DNA from: 2-12-FULL-42-15 sp964196565 | Lineage (GTDB): Bacteria; Pseudomonadota; Gammaproteobacteria; Coxiellales; Coxiellaceae | Direction of reading: 5' to 3' | Assembly (NCBI GenBank): GCA_964196565.1 | Contig: CAXMUH010000016.1 | Location: forward strand, 1 to 26,172 | Length of the DNA: 26,172 bases | Shown: piece by piece, positions 15,306 through 22,603 of the stretch | Layout: each line of letters starts with the position of its first letter | Position numbering within the stretch: position 1 is the stretch's first letter | Translations under genes and position numbers: made by a program | The notes under the pieces: generated by a model | Databases searched by the model: none | What the model was told of the DNA's origin: nothing | What the model saw: the letters and a program-made list of their open reading frames with translations, nothing else

Positions 15306-16525
15306 AAGGGCAATCCTCGCACCAGCTTAGGTAATTTACCCGCTAAACCTAAAGTTAAGGTTGCAACCCGATTTTTCAGTGGTGAAATAATATCTGTCAT
15401 CAATAATCCCAAACCGCGCACATGGCGAGCAAAAGGAAGTTTGATTTCAAAACTTTTTGCAATACTTAAAGTCAAACGCGAAATACGATCTTGATCACAC
15501 TTGCGCCATTGCACATATTTATTTAAAACTGCATCTGTGCCCAAACTTTTCATCTCATGTTTTGCCTCAACCAAAACTTCAGCGAGCGCTGCCACATCTC
15601 GCAAACCCAAATTAAATCCTTGTGCGGCTAATGGATACAACGTATGCGCAGCATTTCCTAATAATAATACGCCGGGCACAAATTGTTGCTTGGCGGTAAT
15701 GGTTTGCAATGCAAATGTGGCGCCAATTTTAATGGAGTCAATCGCGGGCAAACGCCCAACAAAACATTTGCTGATAAAATCGATGTATTGTTGTTCCGAC
15801 CAATCTTTTATTTCTTCAGCTTTTTTATTTGGTATCGTCCACACCAATCCACATTGATTTTTTTTAAATAAAGGCAAAACAGCCAACACCCCGTCTTTGG
15901 AAAATCGTTCCAATGCAATGGCTGGATAATTCGTTTTTAACATTAGGGTGGCGACGGTTGCCACTTTGTCTTGCATTTTTTTCTTGGTTGCGATATTAAG
16001 CATCGTTCTAACCGTTGAGTTTGCGCCATCACAACCGATTAACAACGAGGCTTTTAATTGTTGCTGGCCTTTTGCAGTTTCAATTGAAATATTTACATGC
16101 TCATGTTCTTTTTCAATCCGGCTGATCTCCTGAATTGGAATAATGCTGACATCTTTTTTTGCAGCCGCCTTTTGATACAAAGCCAAATGCAAACGATTAA
16201 AGGGCACAACATAACCTAACGCATCAACTCCCTGCTCTTTTGCATTAAAATGAACGCCGCCAAATGCGCCAAATTCTGAGACCTGAACTTGTTCTATAAT
16301 CGATGAGTATTGGCTTAACGACTCCCACACCCCCAGTGTGCGTAATATTTCAACGCTGGCGTAGCTCAATGAAATCGGTCGATCGCTGCTGTTTTTGTCT
16401 GTTTTAGAACTCGGCAAGTGTTTCTCAACCACAGCTATTTTAAGCCCTTGATTTTGCAGCGCAACGATCAAGCTTGCACCAATCAAACCTGCGCCGACGA
16501 TTACAATGTCATATTCTTGCATCAA
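15302..16525 (-). CDS. ubiH: 2-octaprenyl-6-methoxyphenyl hydroxylase, UbiH-like
   Basis: FAD monooxygenase for a ring hydroxylation in ubiquinone synthesis. 407 residues. N-terminal GAGLIGAS motif, then DGANSTVR in the middle, and GNAAHTLYPLAAQGFNLGLRD with Asn291 where most relatives have Asp; the GNAA form is typical of UbiH. First gene of the ubiH-ubiI pair, four-base overlap with the next. Divergent from the aminopeptidase P gene at 16651; in E. coli pepP, ubiH and ubiI are also neighbours, but in one direction. Confidence 0.87.
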   Translation of the reverse strand: MMQEYDIVIVGAGLIGASLIVALQNQGLKIAVVEKHLPSSKTDKNSSDRPISLSYASVEILRTLGVWESLSQYSSIIEQVQVSEFGAFGGVHFNAKEQGVDALGYVVPFNRLHLALYQKAAAKKDVSIIPIQEISRIEKEHEHVNISIETAKGQQQLKASLLIGCDGANSTVRTMLNIATKKKMQDKVATVATLMLKTNYPAIALERFSKDGVLAVLPLFKKNQCGLVWTIPNKKAEEIKDWSEQQYIDFISKCFVGRLPAIDSIKIGATFALQTITAKQQFVPGVLLLGNAAHTLYPLAAQGFNLGLRDVAALAEVLVEAKHEMKSLGTDAVLNKYVQWRKCDQDRISRLTLSIAKSFEIKLPFARHVRGLGLLMTDIISPLKNRVATLTLGLAGKLPKLVRGLPL

Positions 16526-16585
16526 CCACTTCCTAGATTTTGCCTTCGACCATCATACTATAATTAGCTATCAACAGTAATTACC

Positions 16586-16614
16586 TTGCGAGTGTTGCTG
16601 TATCGTTATATTAT
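16586..16614 (+). promoter_or_regulatory. Predicted sigma-70 promoter of the aminopeptidase P gene
   Basis: TTGCGA (16586-16591), 17-bp spacer, TATTAT (16609-16614). A transcript would start about 16621, some 30 bases before the ATG. The spacing is ideal and both hexamers are close to consensus. Confidence 0.55.
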
Positions 16615-16650
16615 TTTAATCTTAGGTAATAATTAACGCAGGGTGGTCAA

Positions 16651-18429
16651 ATGATAAACGAAAGATTGGTGCAGCTTAGGCAAATTATGAACGAATCTGG
16701 AGCTGACTATTATTTTGTGCCCAGTGTTGACCCGCATAGAGATGAATATGTCCCGCTACATTGGCAACGCAGGCCTTTTATCAGTGGATTTACCGGCTCC
16801 GCAGGCGATGCTTTAATTGGGCTCAATCAAGCTTATCTCTGGACCGATCCACGTTATTTTTTACAAGCTGATTTAGAACTCGATAGCAGCCTTTACCAAG
16901 TGATTAAAATGGGCCAAGGCGAATCGCCGAGCATTAGCCAATGGCTCAAAAATCAAAAAGATGGCTTGGTCTTTGCTGTTGACCCCAAAGTTATTAATAT
17001 TAATTTAGCTAAAAAAATTCGCTCTGCGGTTAAAGCGAAAGGCGGAAAAATTTTATATGTAGATGAAAACTGGATAGATCAAATTTGGCAAGATCAACCG
17101 CCACTTCCACAAACGCCGATTCATTTGCATGAAGTTAAAGACGCCGGTTTATCGGCATCAGAAAAATTAAATCTTATTCGCTCTGATCTAAAACAAAAAA
17201 ATGCCGATGCGCTGGTGTTAAATTCATTAGAAGCCATTTGCTGGTTACTGAATATTCGTGGCAATGATATTGCCTATAATCCCATGGTGATTTGTAATGC
17301 CATCGTTGCAAAAGACTTTGTCACTTTATTTGTTGATGCGGATAAAATCACCCCTGAAGTTAAAGCGTATTTCAAAAAAGAAAATATTAATGTGCAAGCC
17401 TATAATAAGTTTGGCCAAGCATTACAATCACTTAAAGGTTTAGTTTGGTGTGACCCTAACAACTGCAATCATTGGATTGAAAAACAAATTCAAACCGATA
17501 TCCTTTATACCAATTCACCGATTAACCTGTTGAAATCGATTAAAAATTCAGTTGAACAACAAGGTATGATTGAGGCTCATATACAAGATGCTGTGGCTGA
17601 AATTAAATTTTTGCATTGGCTGGAAAACCATTGGGCGGACGGTATTACCGAAGTATCCGCACATAAAAAACTAGATAGCTTGCGCCTTGAAAATCCATCG
17701 TGCGTTGATTTAAGTTTTAATACCATCAGTGGCTTTGGCCCACACGGCGCCATTATTCATTATGCGGTGACCGATGAAACTGATATTACCATCGATGACA
17801 GTTCACTTTATTTAGTGGATTCTGGTGGACAATATCCAATGGGAACTACCGACATTACACGCACCATACATCTTGGTACCCCAACAAAAGAGCAAAAGCA
17901 CCATTACACTTTGGTATTAAAAGGCCATTTAGCGCTTTCGGGTTTAGTGTTTCCAGATGGAACTTGTGGCGAAGATATTAATGCTTTTGCCCACGCACCC
18001 TTATGGAAAGAAGGTCTTGATTATGGTCATGGTACCGGACATGGCGTGGGTTGCTATTCTTGCGTCCATCAGTTTCCACCCGTAATATCGAACCGCAAAT
18101 CCAATTGGGCATTTAAACCGGGCATGGTTGTCAGCAATGAGCCAGGCGTTTATCTTCAAGGTCGTTATGGTATTCGTATTGAAAACTTGGTGTTAGTCAC
18201 GAAAGCCTTGACGCGCGATCAAAGCCTTACCGATAATGGTCCGTTTTATCAATTTGAAGATTTAACTCTCGTGCCTTATGCGCGCAATTTAATTAATACC
18301 GACGAGCTAAATGCCAATGAAATCGAACAAATAAATCGATATCATCAGCGGGTTTATAAAACCATAGCTCCGCGTTTAGAGGATCCGGCCTTAGTTGAGT
18401 GGTTGAAGGCAGCAACAGCTCCGCTTTAA
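16651..18429 (+). CDS. Xaa-Pro aminopeptidase (M24B), three-domain type
   Basis: Metallopeptidase that removes an N-terminal residue preceding proline. 592 residues, longer than E. coli PepP (about 440) and matching the eukaryotic XPNPEP1-like form with two creatinase-like domains before the catalytic domain. Metal ligands fall at the same spacing as the human enzyme: Asp390, Asp401, His464, Glu498 and Glu512. His460 (GHGTGH) is the usual second active-site histidine. The C-terminal part (QFEDLTLVPYARNLI through WLKAA) is the M24_C extension. No signal peptide, so cytoplasmic. Divergent from ubiH, with its own promoter. Confidence 0.93.
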   Translation: MINERLVQLRQIMNESGADYYFVPSVDPHRDEYVPLHWQRRPFISGFTGSAGDALIGLNQAYLWTDPRYFLQADLELDSSLYQVIKMGQGESPSISQWLKNQKDGLVFAVDPKVININLAKKIRSAVKAKGGKILYVDENWIDQIWQDQPPLPQTPIHLHEVKDAGLSASEKLNLIRSDLKQKNADALVLNSLEAICWLLNIRGNDIAYNPMVICNAIVAKDFVTLFVDADKITPEVKAYFKKENINVQAYNKFGQALQSLKGLVWCDPNNCNHWIEKQIQTDILYTNSPINLLKSIKNSVEQQGMIEAHIQDAVAEIKFLHWLENHWADGITEVSAHKKLDSLRLENPSCVDLSFNTISGFGPHGAIIHYAVTDETDITIDDSSLYLVDSGGQYPMGTTDITRTIHLGTPTKEQKHHYTLVLKGHLALSGLVFPDGTCGEDINAFAHAPLWKEGLDYGHGTGHGVGCYSCVHQFPPVISNRKSNWAFKPGMVVSNEPGVYLQGRYGIRIENLVLVTKALTRDQSLTDNGPFYQFEDLTLVPYARNLINTDELNANEIEQINRYHQRVYKTIAPRLEDPALVEWLKAATAPL

Positions 18430-18471
18430 AGCAAGGAGCTGCTAATATTTTACTCGATTGATATCCTAATC

Positions 18472-18500
18472 TTGCAATCTTGTGGTAATATGTTTAAATT
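18472..18500 (+). promoter_or_regulatory. Candidate promoter for the TIGR02449-zapA pair
   Basis: TTGCAA (18472-18477), 17-bp spacer, TAAATT (18495-18500), about 30 bases before the ATG. The spacing is good but the -10 is imperfect. The spacer before it separates this unit from the aminopeptidase gene. Confidence 0.4.
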
Positions 18501-18530
18501 AAGTGTGAGTGATTATAGGATTGCACAGGA

Positions 18531-18743
18531 ATGCAAAATTTAGACAAAACAGATATTGGCGGACTAGAATACCAAATCGACACACTACTTCGCAGCATCC
18601 ACCGGCTGCGACTTGAGAATAGCTCACTTTCCAATAAACTTTCCCAGCTGGAACGTGAGCTAAATCATTTCGAAGAAAAAAACCACCACACTGTAAACGA
18701 GATCGATAAAATCATCTCTCAACTTAAGGAAGAAATGGCATGA
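18531..18743 (+). CDS. Small coiled-coil protein of the TIGR02449 type
   Basis: 70 residues, almost entirely a predicted coiled coil with leucine heptads (LEYQIDTLLRSIHRLRLENSSL and onward). A short coiled-coil protein of this kind is commonly encoded directly before zapA in gammaproteobacteria and resembles ZapB in shape. The stop overlaps the zapA start by four bases, so the two are coupled, which points to cell division, perhaps as a Z-ring accessory. The function is not established; the call rests on context and composition. Confidence 0.75.
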   Translation: MQNLDKTDIGGLEYQIDTLLRSIHRLRLENSSLSNKLSQLERELNHFEEKNHHTVNEIDKIISQLKEEMA

Positions 18744-19054
18744 CAACCAGCGACAATTCAATTTCTGTTAATGTCCTTGGCAAAAGCTATAAAGTCAAGT
18801 GTCCACCCGAATCAGCGCGCGAACTGCAACAATCCGCTGAATATGTTAATCAACAAATGAAGCGTTTAGAGCTGGCCGGCAACATTACCACCACAGATAA
18901 CATTGCGGTTGTAGCAGCCCTTAATATTTGCAATGAGCTCATGGAGCTAAAAAAACAAAAAAATCAATACATTGACACCATGCACGAACGCATCCAATCC
19001 CTGCAAAAAAGAATCGAGAATTTCCTGGAACTTAAAGAAGAGGTTGCAGTATAA
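18740..19054 (+). CDS. zapA: Cell division protein ZapA
   Basis: Binds FtsZ and bundles protofilaments at midcell. 104 residues, the family length. N-terminal part ISVNVLGKSYKVKCPPES is the globular ZapA start, followed by an alpha-helical region and a C-terminal coiled coil (about 62-100). Position before 6S RNA and ygfA is the usual gammaproteobacterial arrangement. A TATAAT overlaps its stop codon and probably starts the 6S RNA. Confidence 0.92.
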   Translation: MTTSDNSISVNVLGKSYKVKCPPESARELQQSAEYVNQQMKRLELAGNITTTDNIAVVAALNICNELMELKKQKNQYIDTMHERIQSLQKRIENFLELKEEVAV

Positions 19055-19055
19055 T
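19050..19055 (+). promoter_or_regulatory. -10 element (TATAAT) for 6S RNA
   Basis: Consensus TATAAT overlapping the zapA stop, placing the start near 19062, where the closing stem of the 6S RNA begins. No good -35 is seen at 16-18 bp. Confidence 0.5.
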
Positions 19056-19060
19056 ACATT

Positions 19061-19246
19061 AGTCCTCTATGATAATTGCCAGTAGGATAAGCAATTTTTG
19101 AATCTATAATTAGAAATCCCAGGGAAGACGGTTGTAGTTACAGCAGTTGTGCAAGCCCACATAAAGTGGGAAGCCTGATGCGTACTCACCTGTCCCACTT
19201 AGTACCTTGGATTCATAACGCACCTACAGCGTTATCATGGAGGTAT
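19061..19246 (+). ncRNA. ssrS: 6S RNA
   Basis: Binds the housekeeping sigma-factor RNA polymerase holoenzyme and down-regulates transcription in stationary phase. About 185 nt, as in E. coli. Its position between zapA and the cyclo-ligase gene is the standard locus. The ends pair to form the closing stem: CCTCTATGATAA (19064-19075) with TTATCATGGAGG (19232-19243), with one G-U. An inner pairing joins GAAATCCCAGG with CCTTGGATTC. The middle has the hairpin CCCAC..GTGGG. The closing-stem 3' strand contains the ribosome site of the next gene. Boundaries are estimated from the fold; the overall bubble shape was not computed. Confidence 0.87.
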
Positions 19247-19253
19247 TTTTAGT

Positions 19254-19844
19254 ATGAATACTTTTTTAAAAAATACAGATAAAAATAGTTTGCGCCAGCA
19301 GATTTTAAAAAAACGAAAGCGTTTAACTTTAGCACTTCAAAAGCAACACGCTACAGCGATTTGTCAACAACTTATTAAACTAAAACCCATGCAAAACGCA
19401 CACTCCATTGCGCTGTACCTTGCGCATCATGGTGAAGCAGACCCTACTTTAATTATGGATTTGTTGGGGCAACAAAAAGCCTGGAGTTTACCGGTTGTTT
19501 TGGATAATAAACAATTGGCCTTTTATCCCTATCAGCCAGGCGATCAACTTAAAGCGAATCAATTTGAAATTTTAGAACCCACACACAATCAAAATGCCAT
19601 TGATCCAAAAAATATCGATGTGATTATTTTACCGCTGGTTGGTTTTGATGAAGCCGGCAATCGATTGGGACGCGGGATTGGCTATTACGATCGCGCCTTA
19701 AGTTTTATGCAAGGCATGCAGGGTAAGTCGCCTTATTTAATTGGCACCGCTTATGAATTTCAAAAAGTTTTAGCGTTACAAACGGATGCTTGGGATATCC
19801 CGCTGAACTGTGTTGTTACTGAAAAACAAACCTACACTATTTAA
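19254..19844 (+). CDS. ygfA: 5-formyltetrahydrofolate cyclo-ligase
   Basis: ATP-dependent conversion of 5-formyl-THF to 5,10-methenyl-THF, returning a storage or inhibitory folate to the one-carbon pool. 196 residues, normal. N-terminal RQQILKKRKRL, middle LPLVGFDEAGNRLGRGIGYYDRAL with the family glycine/tyrosine loop. Follows 6S RNA, as in E. coli, where the two are co-transcribed. The GGAGG lies about 10 bases before the ATG and inside the 6S 3' strand. Confidence 0.93.
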   Translation: MNTFLKNTDKNSLRQQILKKRKRLTLALQKQHATAICQQLIKLKPMQNAHSIALYLAHHGEADPTLIMDLLGQQKAWSLPVVLDNKQLAFYPYQPGDQLKANQFEILEPTHNQNAIDPKNIDVIILPLVGFDEAGNRLGRGIGYYDRALSFMQGMQGKSPYLIGTAYEFQKVLALQTDAWDIPLNCVVTEKQTYTI

Positions 19845-19856
19845 AGAGACTTATTT

Positions 19857-20318
19857 ATGAATTATTGGCTAATGAAATCCGAACCCACTTCTTACAGTAT
19901 TGATAAACTTTGCAAAGAAAAAAATAAAACCACGCATTGGGATGGCGTACGCAATTATCAAGCACGTAATTTTATGCGCGATGGCATGAGTCCCGGAGAC
20001 GCTGCCTTTTTTTATCACTCCAATTGCAAAGACATTGGCATCGTCGGTATCGTGGAAATCGTTAAAAAGGCTTACCCCGATCACAGCGCCTTTGACCCCA
20101 ATGACCACCACTATGATCCTAAAAGTGATCCCGATAACCCGCGCTGGATGATGGTTGACGTTCGTTTTAAGCAGAAATTTAAAGATACCATTACCTTGGA
20201 TCAGCTTAGGCAAAATCCAAAATTAAAAGATATGTTGATTTTGCAGAAAGGTAACCGACTGTCGATTACCCCAGTTAGCAAAAAAGAATGGGATGCAATT
20301 TTAAAATCTGCCAACTAG
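19857..20318 (+). CDS. EVE-domain protein
   Basis: 153 residues: one EVE (PUA-like) domain, homologous to thymocyte nuclear protein 1. N-terminal YWLMKSEPTSYSID, then THWDGVRNYQARNFMRDGMSPGD and FFYHSNCKDIGIVGIVEI are the family core. EVE domains are proposed to recognise modified bases in DNA or RNA; the role here is unknown. It starts 12 bp after ygfA and is probably in the same transcript. It ends exactly where the opposing membrane-protein gene ends. Confidence 0.92.
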   Translation: MNYWLMKSEPTSYSIDKLCKEKNKTTHWDGVRNYQARNFMRDGMSPGDAAFFYHSNCKDIGIVGIVEIVKKAYPDHSAFDPNDHHYDPKSDPDNPRWMMVDVRFKQKFKDTITLDQLRQNPKLKDMLILQKGNRLSITPVSKKEWDAILKSAN

Positions 20319-20666
20319 CTACTTTTGTTTGCGACCTCTAATAAAGGCAATCAAAAACATAATAATTAAGATGGGTACGATAAGTGGAAAAATCACCGGG
20401 AATAATGCAATAGCGACAATCACCCAGATAAATGCCAGTAAGCCTAAAATAAGTATGCCAACGCCACTAAAGATAAAAAACAAAAGAATCGAGAGACTTA
20501 ATACTAAAATAGTAGAAATAAGAACGCCCCACACCACACCAGTAACAGCAACCGCAGCACCCATCACCGGGAAAAACAAATGCCAAGCAATAACCACGAT
20601 AAGAATTAAAAAGATGGCCAATAGTATCGCCCGAACTGTGCTTTTAGGTTTTTGATCATTTGACAT
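20319..20666 (-). CDS. Small polytopic membrane protein, unknown
   Basis: 115 residues, about four hydrophobic helices (residues roughly 12-34, 36-58, 55-80, 82-107), a Lys/Arg-rich C-terminus (IRGRKQK) and a basic N-terminus. No family recognised. GAGGAG at 8 bases before ATG supports the start at 20666. Converges on the EVE gene with no base between the stops, so no separate terminator fits there. Confidence 0.65.
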   Translation of the reverse strand: MSNDQKPKSTVRAILLAIFLILIVVIAWHLFFPVMGAAVAVTGVVWGVLISTILVLSLSILLFFIFSGVGILILGLLAFIWVIVAIALFPVIFPLIVPILIIMFLIAFIRGRKQK

Positions 20667-21052
20667 TTTTTTGACTCCTCGCCTACTGATTTTGTGTTAT
20701 TTTGCGCCGAAACTATGTGACTGTCAAATGACCAAACAAACATTGCCCCTATTAGAGTATTGAACTGCTCAAAAACTACCGATGTGTTTTCCTCCAAGGC
20801 GGCGTATTTAAGGTTCTAATCGATTGAATAAAAAGGATAAATTTTTTCTTATTCTCCTTTGGCACCTCTTAAGGTTTAATATACCTAGCGCGGCTTAGAA
20901 GTAGCCTGGACGGCATAGCCGGCCAGGAAGCATCCAGCGTAGCTGGATTCATGCTTTAATCCCGGCCAAAAATAAATTTTTGTCCGGGCTACACCTACAC
21001 CTTAAATTCACCTGCGGTGGGTATATAGTGCTTTAAAATAAGGACAAGTCAT
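20667..21052. other. 386-bp spacer between the small membrane protein gene and PAP2 gene
   Basis: Carries the second copy of the 92-bp repeat and, around it, AT-rich sequence that must hold the promoters of the two divergent genes. GGTGGGTATATAGTG at about 21015 is a possible -10 region for PAP2. A small CACC-TGC-GGTG dyad lies beside it and resembles sequence at about 10617. No gene is supported. Confidence 0.5.
20901..20992 (-). repeat. 92-bp dispersed repeat, copy 2 (inverted relative to copy 1)
   Basis: Starts GTAGCCTGGAC and ends GTCCGGGCTAC; the reverse complement aligns base for base with 1754-1845 apart from a variable loop of about a dozen positions and a few substitutions. The conserved parts include CCAGGAAGCATCCAGCGTAG and CCCGGCCAAAAATAAATTTT. 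Confidence 0.8.
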
Positions 21053-21700
21053 ATGCAAACCAAGCTAGCAAGAACGCTCATATTCGTCATGCTGAGCGCA
21101 CTCATCATCACCGCAAGCTATTTCTTAATTGATCGCCAGCTGGTCTGGTTTCTTGTGGCGCATCATTCACGCCATTTCAGAATATTAAAAATATTTGCCA
21201 ATGATATTACGCTGATCATTGGTGCTATGATATTTTTATATTTTATTTATTTTCTCGTGAAACTGACTATTAATAAAGTTTCAATATTTGATAGAAAATT
21301 TATTATCGTATGCAACGCTGTTGTTATTTCACTTTTTATCAAAGATATTTTAAAAATCATTTTTGGCCGATTTTGGGCAGCGACGTTTGTCAATAACAAC
21401 CCATCACTCATTAACAACAACGCATATGGGTTTAACTGGTTTCACGGAGGCCCTGCCTACAGCTCATTCCCATCCGGCCACACCAGCTTTATTTTCGCCT
21501 TTGCTGCGAGCATGTGGTTTCTATTTCCTAAATTACGTATTTTATGGTTTTTGCTCGCTATTTTGGTCGCGCTGTCACAAATAGGAATGTATTACCACTA
21601 TGTTAGTGATGTGATTGCAGGCGCCACACTCGGCAGCCTTGTTGGTATTTACACTGTCTATTACCATAGACAAAGCAGCACCCGACACGAAAGTTTGTGA
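21053..21700 (+). CDS. PAP2-superfamily membrane phosphatase
   Basis: Integral membrane phosphatase of the phosphatidic acid phosphatase/LpxE/PgpB type; substrate unknown (lipid phosphate, undecaprenyl pyrophosphate or lipid A are possibilities). 215 residues with about five or six transmembrane helices. Motif 1 LKIIFGRFW (Lys101, Arg106) is degenerate; motif 2 is PSGH (140-143) with catalytic His143; motif 3 is SQIGMYYHYVSD with nucleophile His182 and Asp186, where the usual Arg of SR is Gln. AAGGAC before the ATG. It converges on the aquaporin gene with the stops 3 bases apart. Confidence 0.85.
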   Translation: MQTKLARTLIFVMLSALIITASYFLIDRQLVWFLVAHHSRHFRILKIFANDITLIIGAMIFLYFIYFLVKLTINKVSIFDRKFIIVCNAVVISLFIKDILKIIFGRFWAATFVNNNPSLINNNAYGFNWFHGGPAYSSFPSGHTSFIFAFAASMWFLFPKLRILWFLLAILVALSQIGMYYHYVSDVIAGATLGSLVGIYTVYYHRQSSTRHESL

Positions 21701-21703
21701 AAC

Positions 21704-22429
21704 TTAGAAAAAATAGTCCCACAGAGCAGCGCCGATGCCGCCACCGATCAGTGGACCGAGGATAGGCACCCAACTGTAAGACCAATCCGAACTGCCTTTG
21801 CCTGCGATCGGTAATAACGCATGGGCAATTCTCGGGCCTAAGTCTCTAGCCGGGTTGATTGCATAACCGGTTGCTCCGCCAAGCGATAAACCAATACCCC
21901 AAACCACAAGGCCCACTAAATAAGGCCCCATTCCAACGGCTAATTTGCCAAATGTGGCGCCACCAAAAATTGCAGCAACACCAACCACCAACATAACACT
22001 GCCAATAATTTCGTTTAACACATTACTTGGATACGCTCTGATTGCCGGAACGGTGCAGAAAATCATTAACTTTTTGCTTGGGTCTTCGGTTAATTTCCAA
22101 TGCGGGAGATAGGCCAACCACACAATCACAGCACCTAAGCCCGCCCCAATCAATTGGGCAAGCATGATAATAAACATTTGACGCACGGTATAAACATGAA
22201 TAATGGTTTTCGCTAACGTAATAACAGGATTTACATCGGCATTGGCTGAACCTGCAGATCGCGCAACAAACACCGCCATCACAACTGCCACAAACCAGCC
22301 TGTGGCAATGGTTATCCAACCACCGCCTTCGCCTTTTGATTTTTTTAATAACACATTGGCAACGGCGCCATCACCCAGGATGATTAGCACCATCGTCCCA
22401 AGGAATTCTCCGGTAAAAGTTCCCAACAT
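21704..22429 (-). CDS. Aquaglyceroporin (MIP family, GlpF-like)
   Basis: Membrane channel for glycerol and/or water. 241 residues from the chosen start, with six hydrophobic helices. The second signature is NPARD, whose Asp after NPAR marks glycerol facilitators; the first is NPV (residues 67-69, ADVNPVITLA) instead of NPA. The ATG at 22429 is chosen because AAAGGA stands before it and the protein then begins GTFTGEFLGT as in the family; the open frame upstream runs through the palindromic leader. Whether glycerol or water is preferred cannot be read. There is no glpK or glpD nearby. Confidence 0.9.
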   Translation of the reverse strand: MLGTFTGEFLGTMVLIILGDGAVANVLLKKSKGEGGGWITIATGWFVAVVMAVFVARSAGSANADVNPVITLAKTIIHVYTVRQMFIIMLAQLIGAGLGAVIVWLAYLPHWKLTEDPSKKLMIFCTVPAIRAYPSNVLNEIIGSVMLVVGVAAIFGGATFGKLAVGMGPYLVGLVVWGIGLSLGGATGYAINPARDLGPRIAHALLPIAGKGSSDWSYSWVPILGPLIGGGIGAALWDYFF

Positions 22430-22447
22430 GAAAAAATCCTTTCCAAC

Positions 22448-22471
22448 ATCTCGGTCGCAAGCGACCGAGAT
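22448..22471. promoter_or_regulatory. 24-bp hairpin in the aquaporin leader
   Basis: Arms ATCTCGGTCGC and GCGACCGAGAT pair perfectly (11 bp) around AA. It ends 19 bases before the ATG on the minus strand, close to the ribosome site. It could be an operator or a leader hairpin, and also part of the repeat cluster. Confidence 0.4.
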
Positions 22472-22603
22472 TGTTTCCTGTTTCGATTTCGCCTCTGCGG
22501 GAAACCCGCGCGAACGGCGACCAAAGGGGAGAATTGCATCTCTCCCCTTTGGAAACCCCATCGCCTTTAGCGCAAGCGACCGAGATTGTTTCCTGTTTCG
22601 ATT
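22448..22603. repeat. Repeat cluster: 33-bp direct repeat flanking two more hairpins
   Basis: The 33 bases at 22456-22488 (CGCAAGCGACCGAGATTGTT and onward) recur without change at 22571-22603. Between them are GCGGG-AAA-CCCGC (22497-22509) and a perfect 12-bp stem CCAAAGGGGAGA / TCTCCCCTTTGG (22521-22552, 8-base loop). The second copy reaches into the parE stop codon. This fills the parE-aquaporin gap. Confidence 0.75.

Noticed and set aside
22521..22552. Rho-independent terminator of parE
   Set aside because: The 12-bp stem is strong but neither side has a T-run; better explained as part of the repeat cluster.
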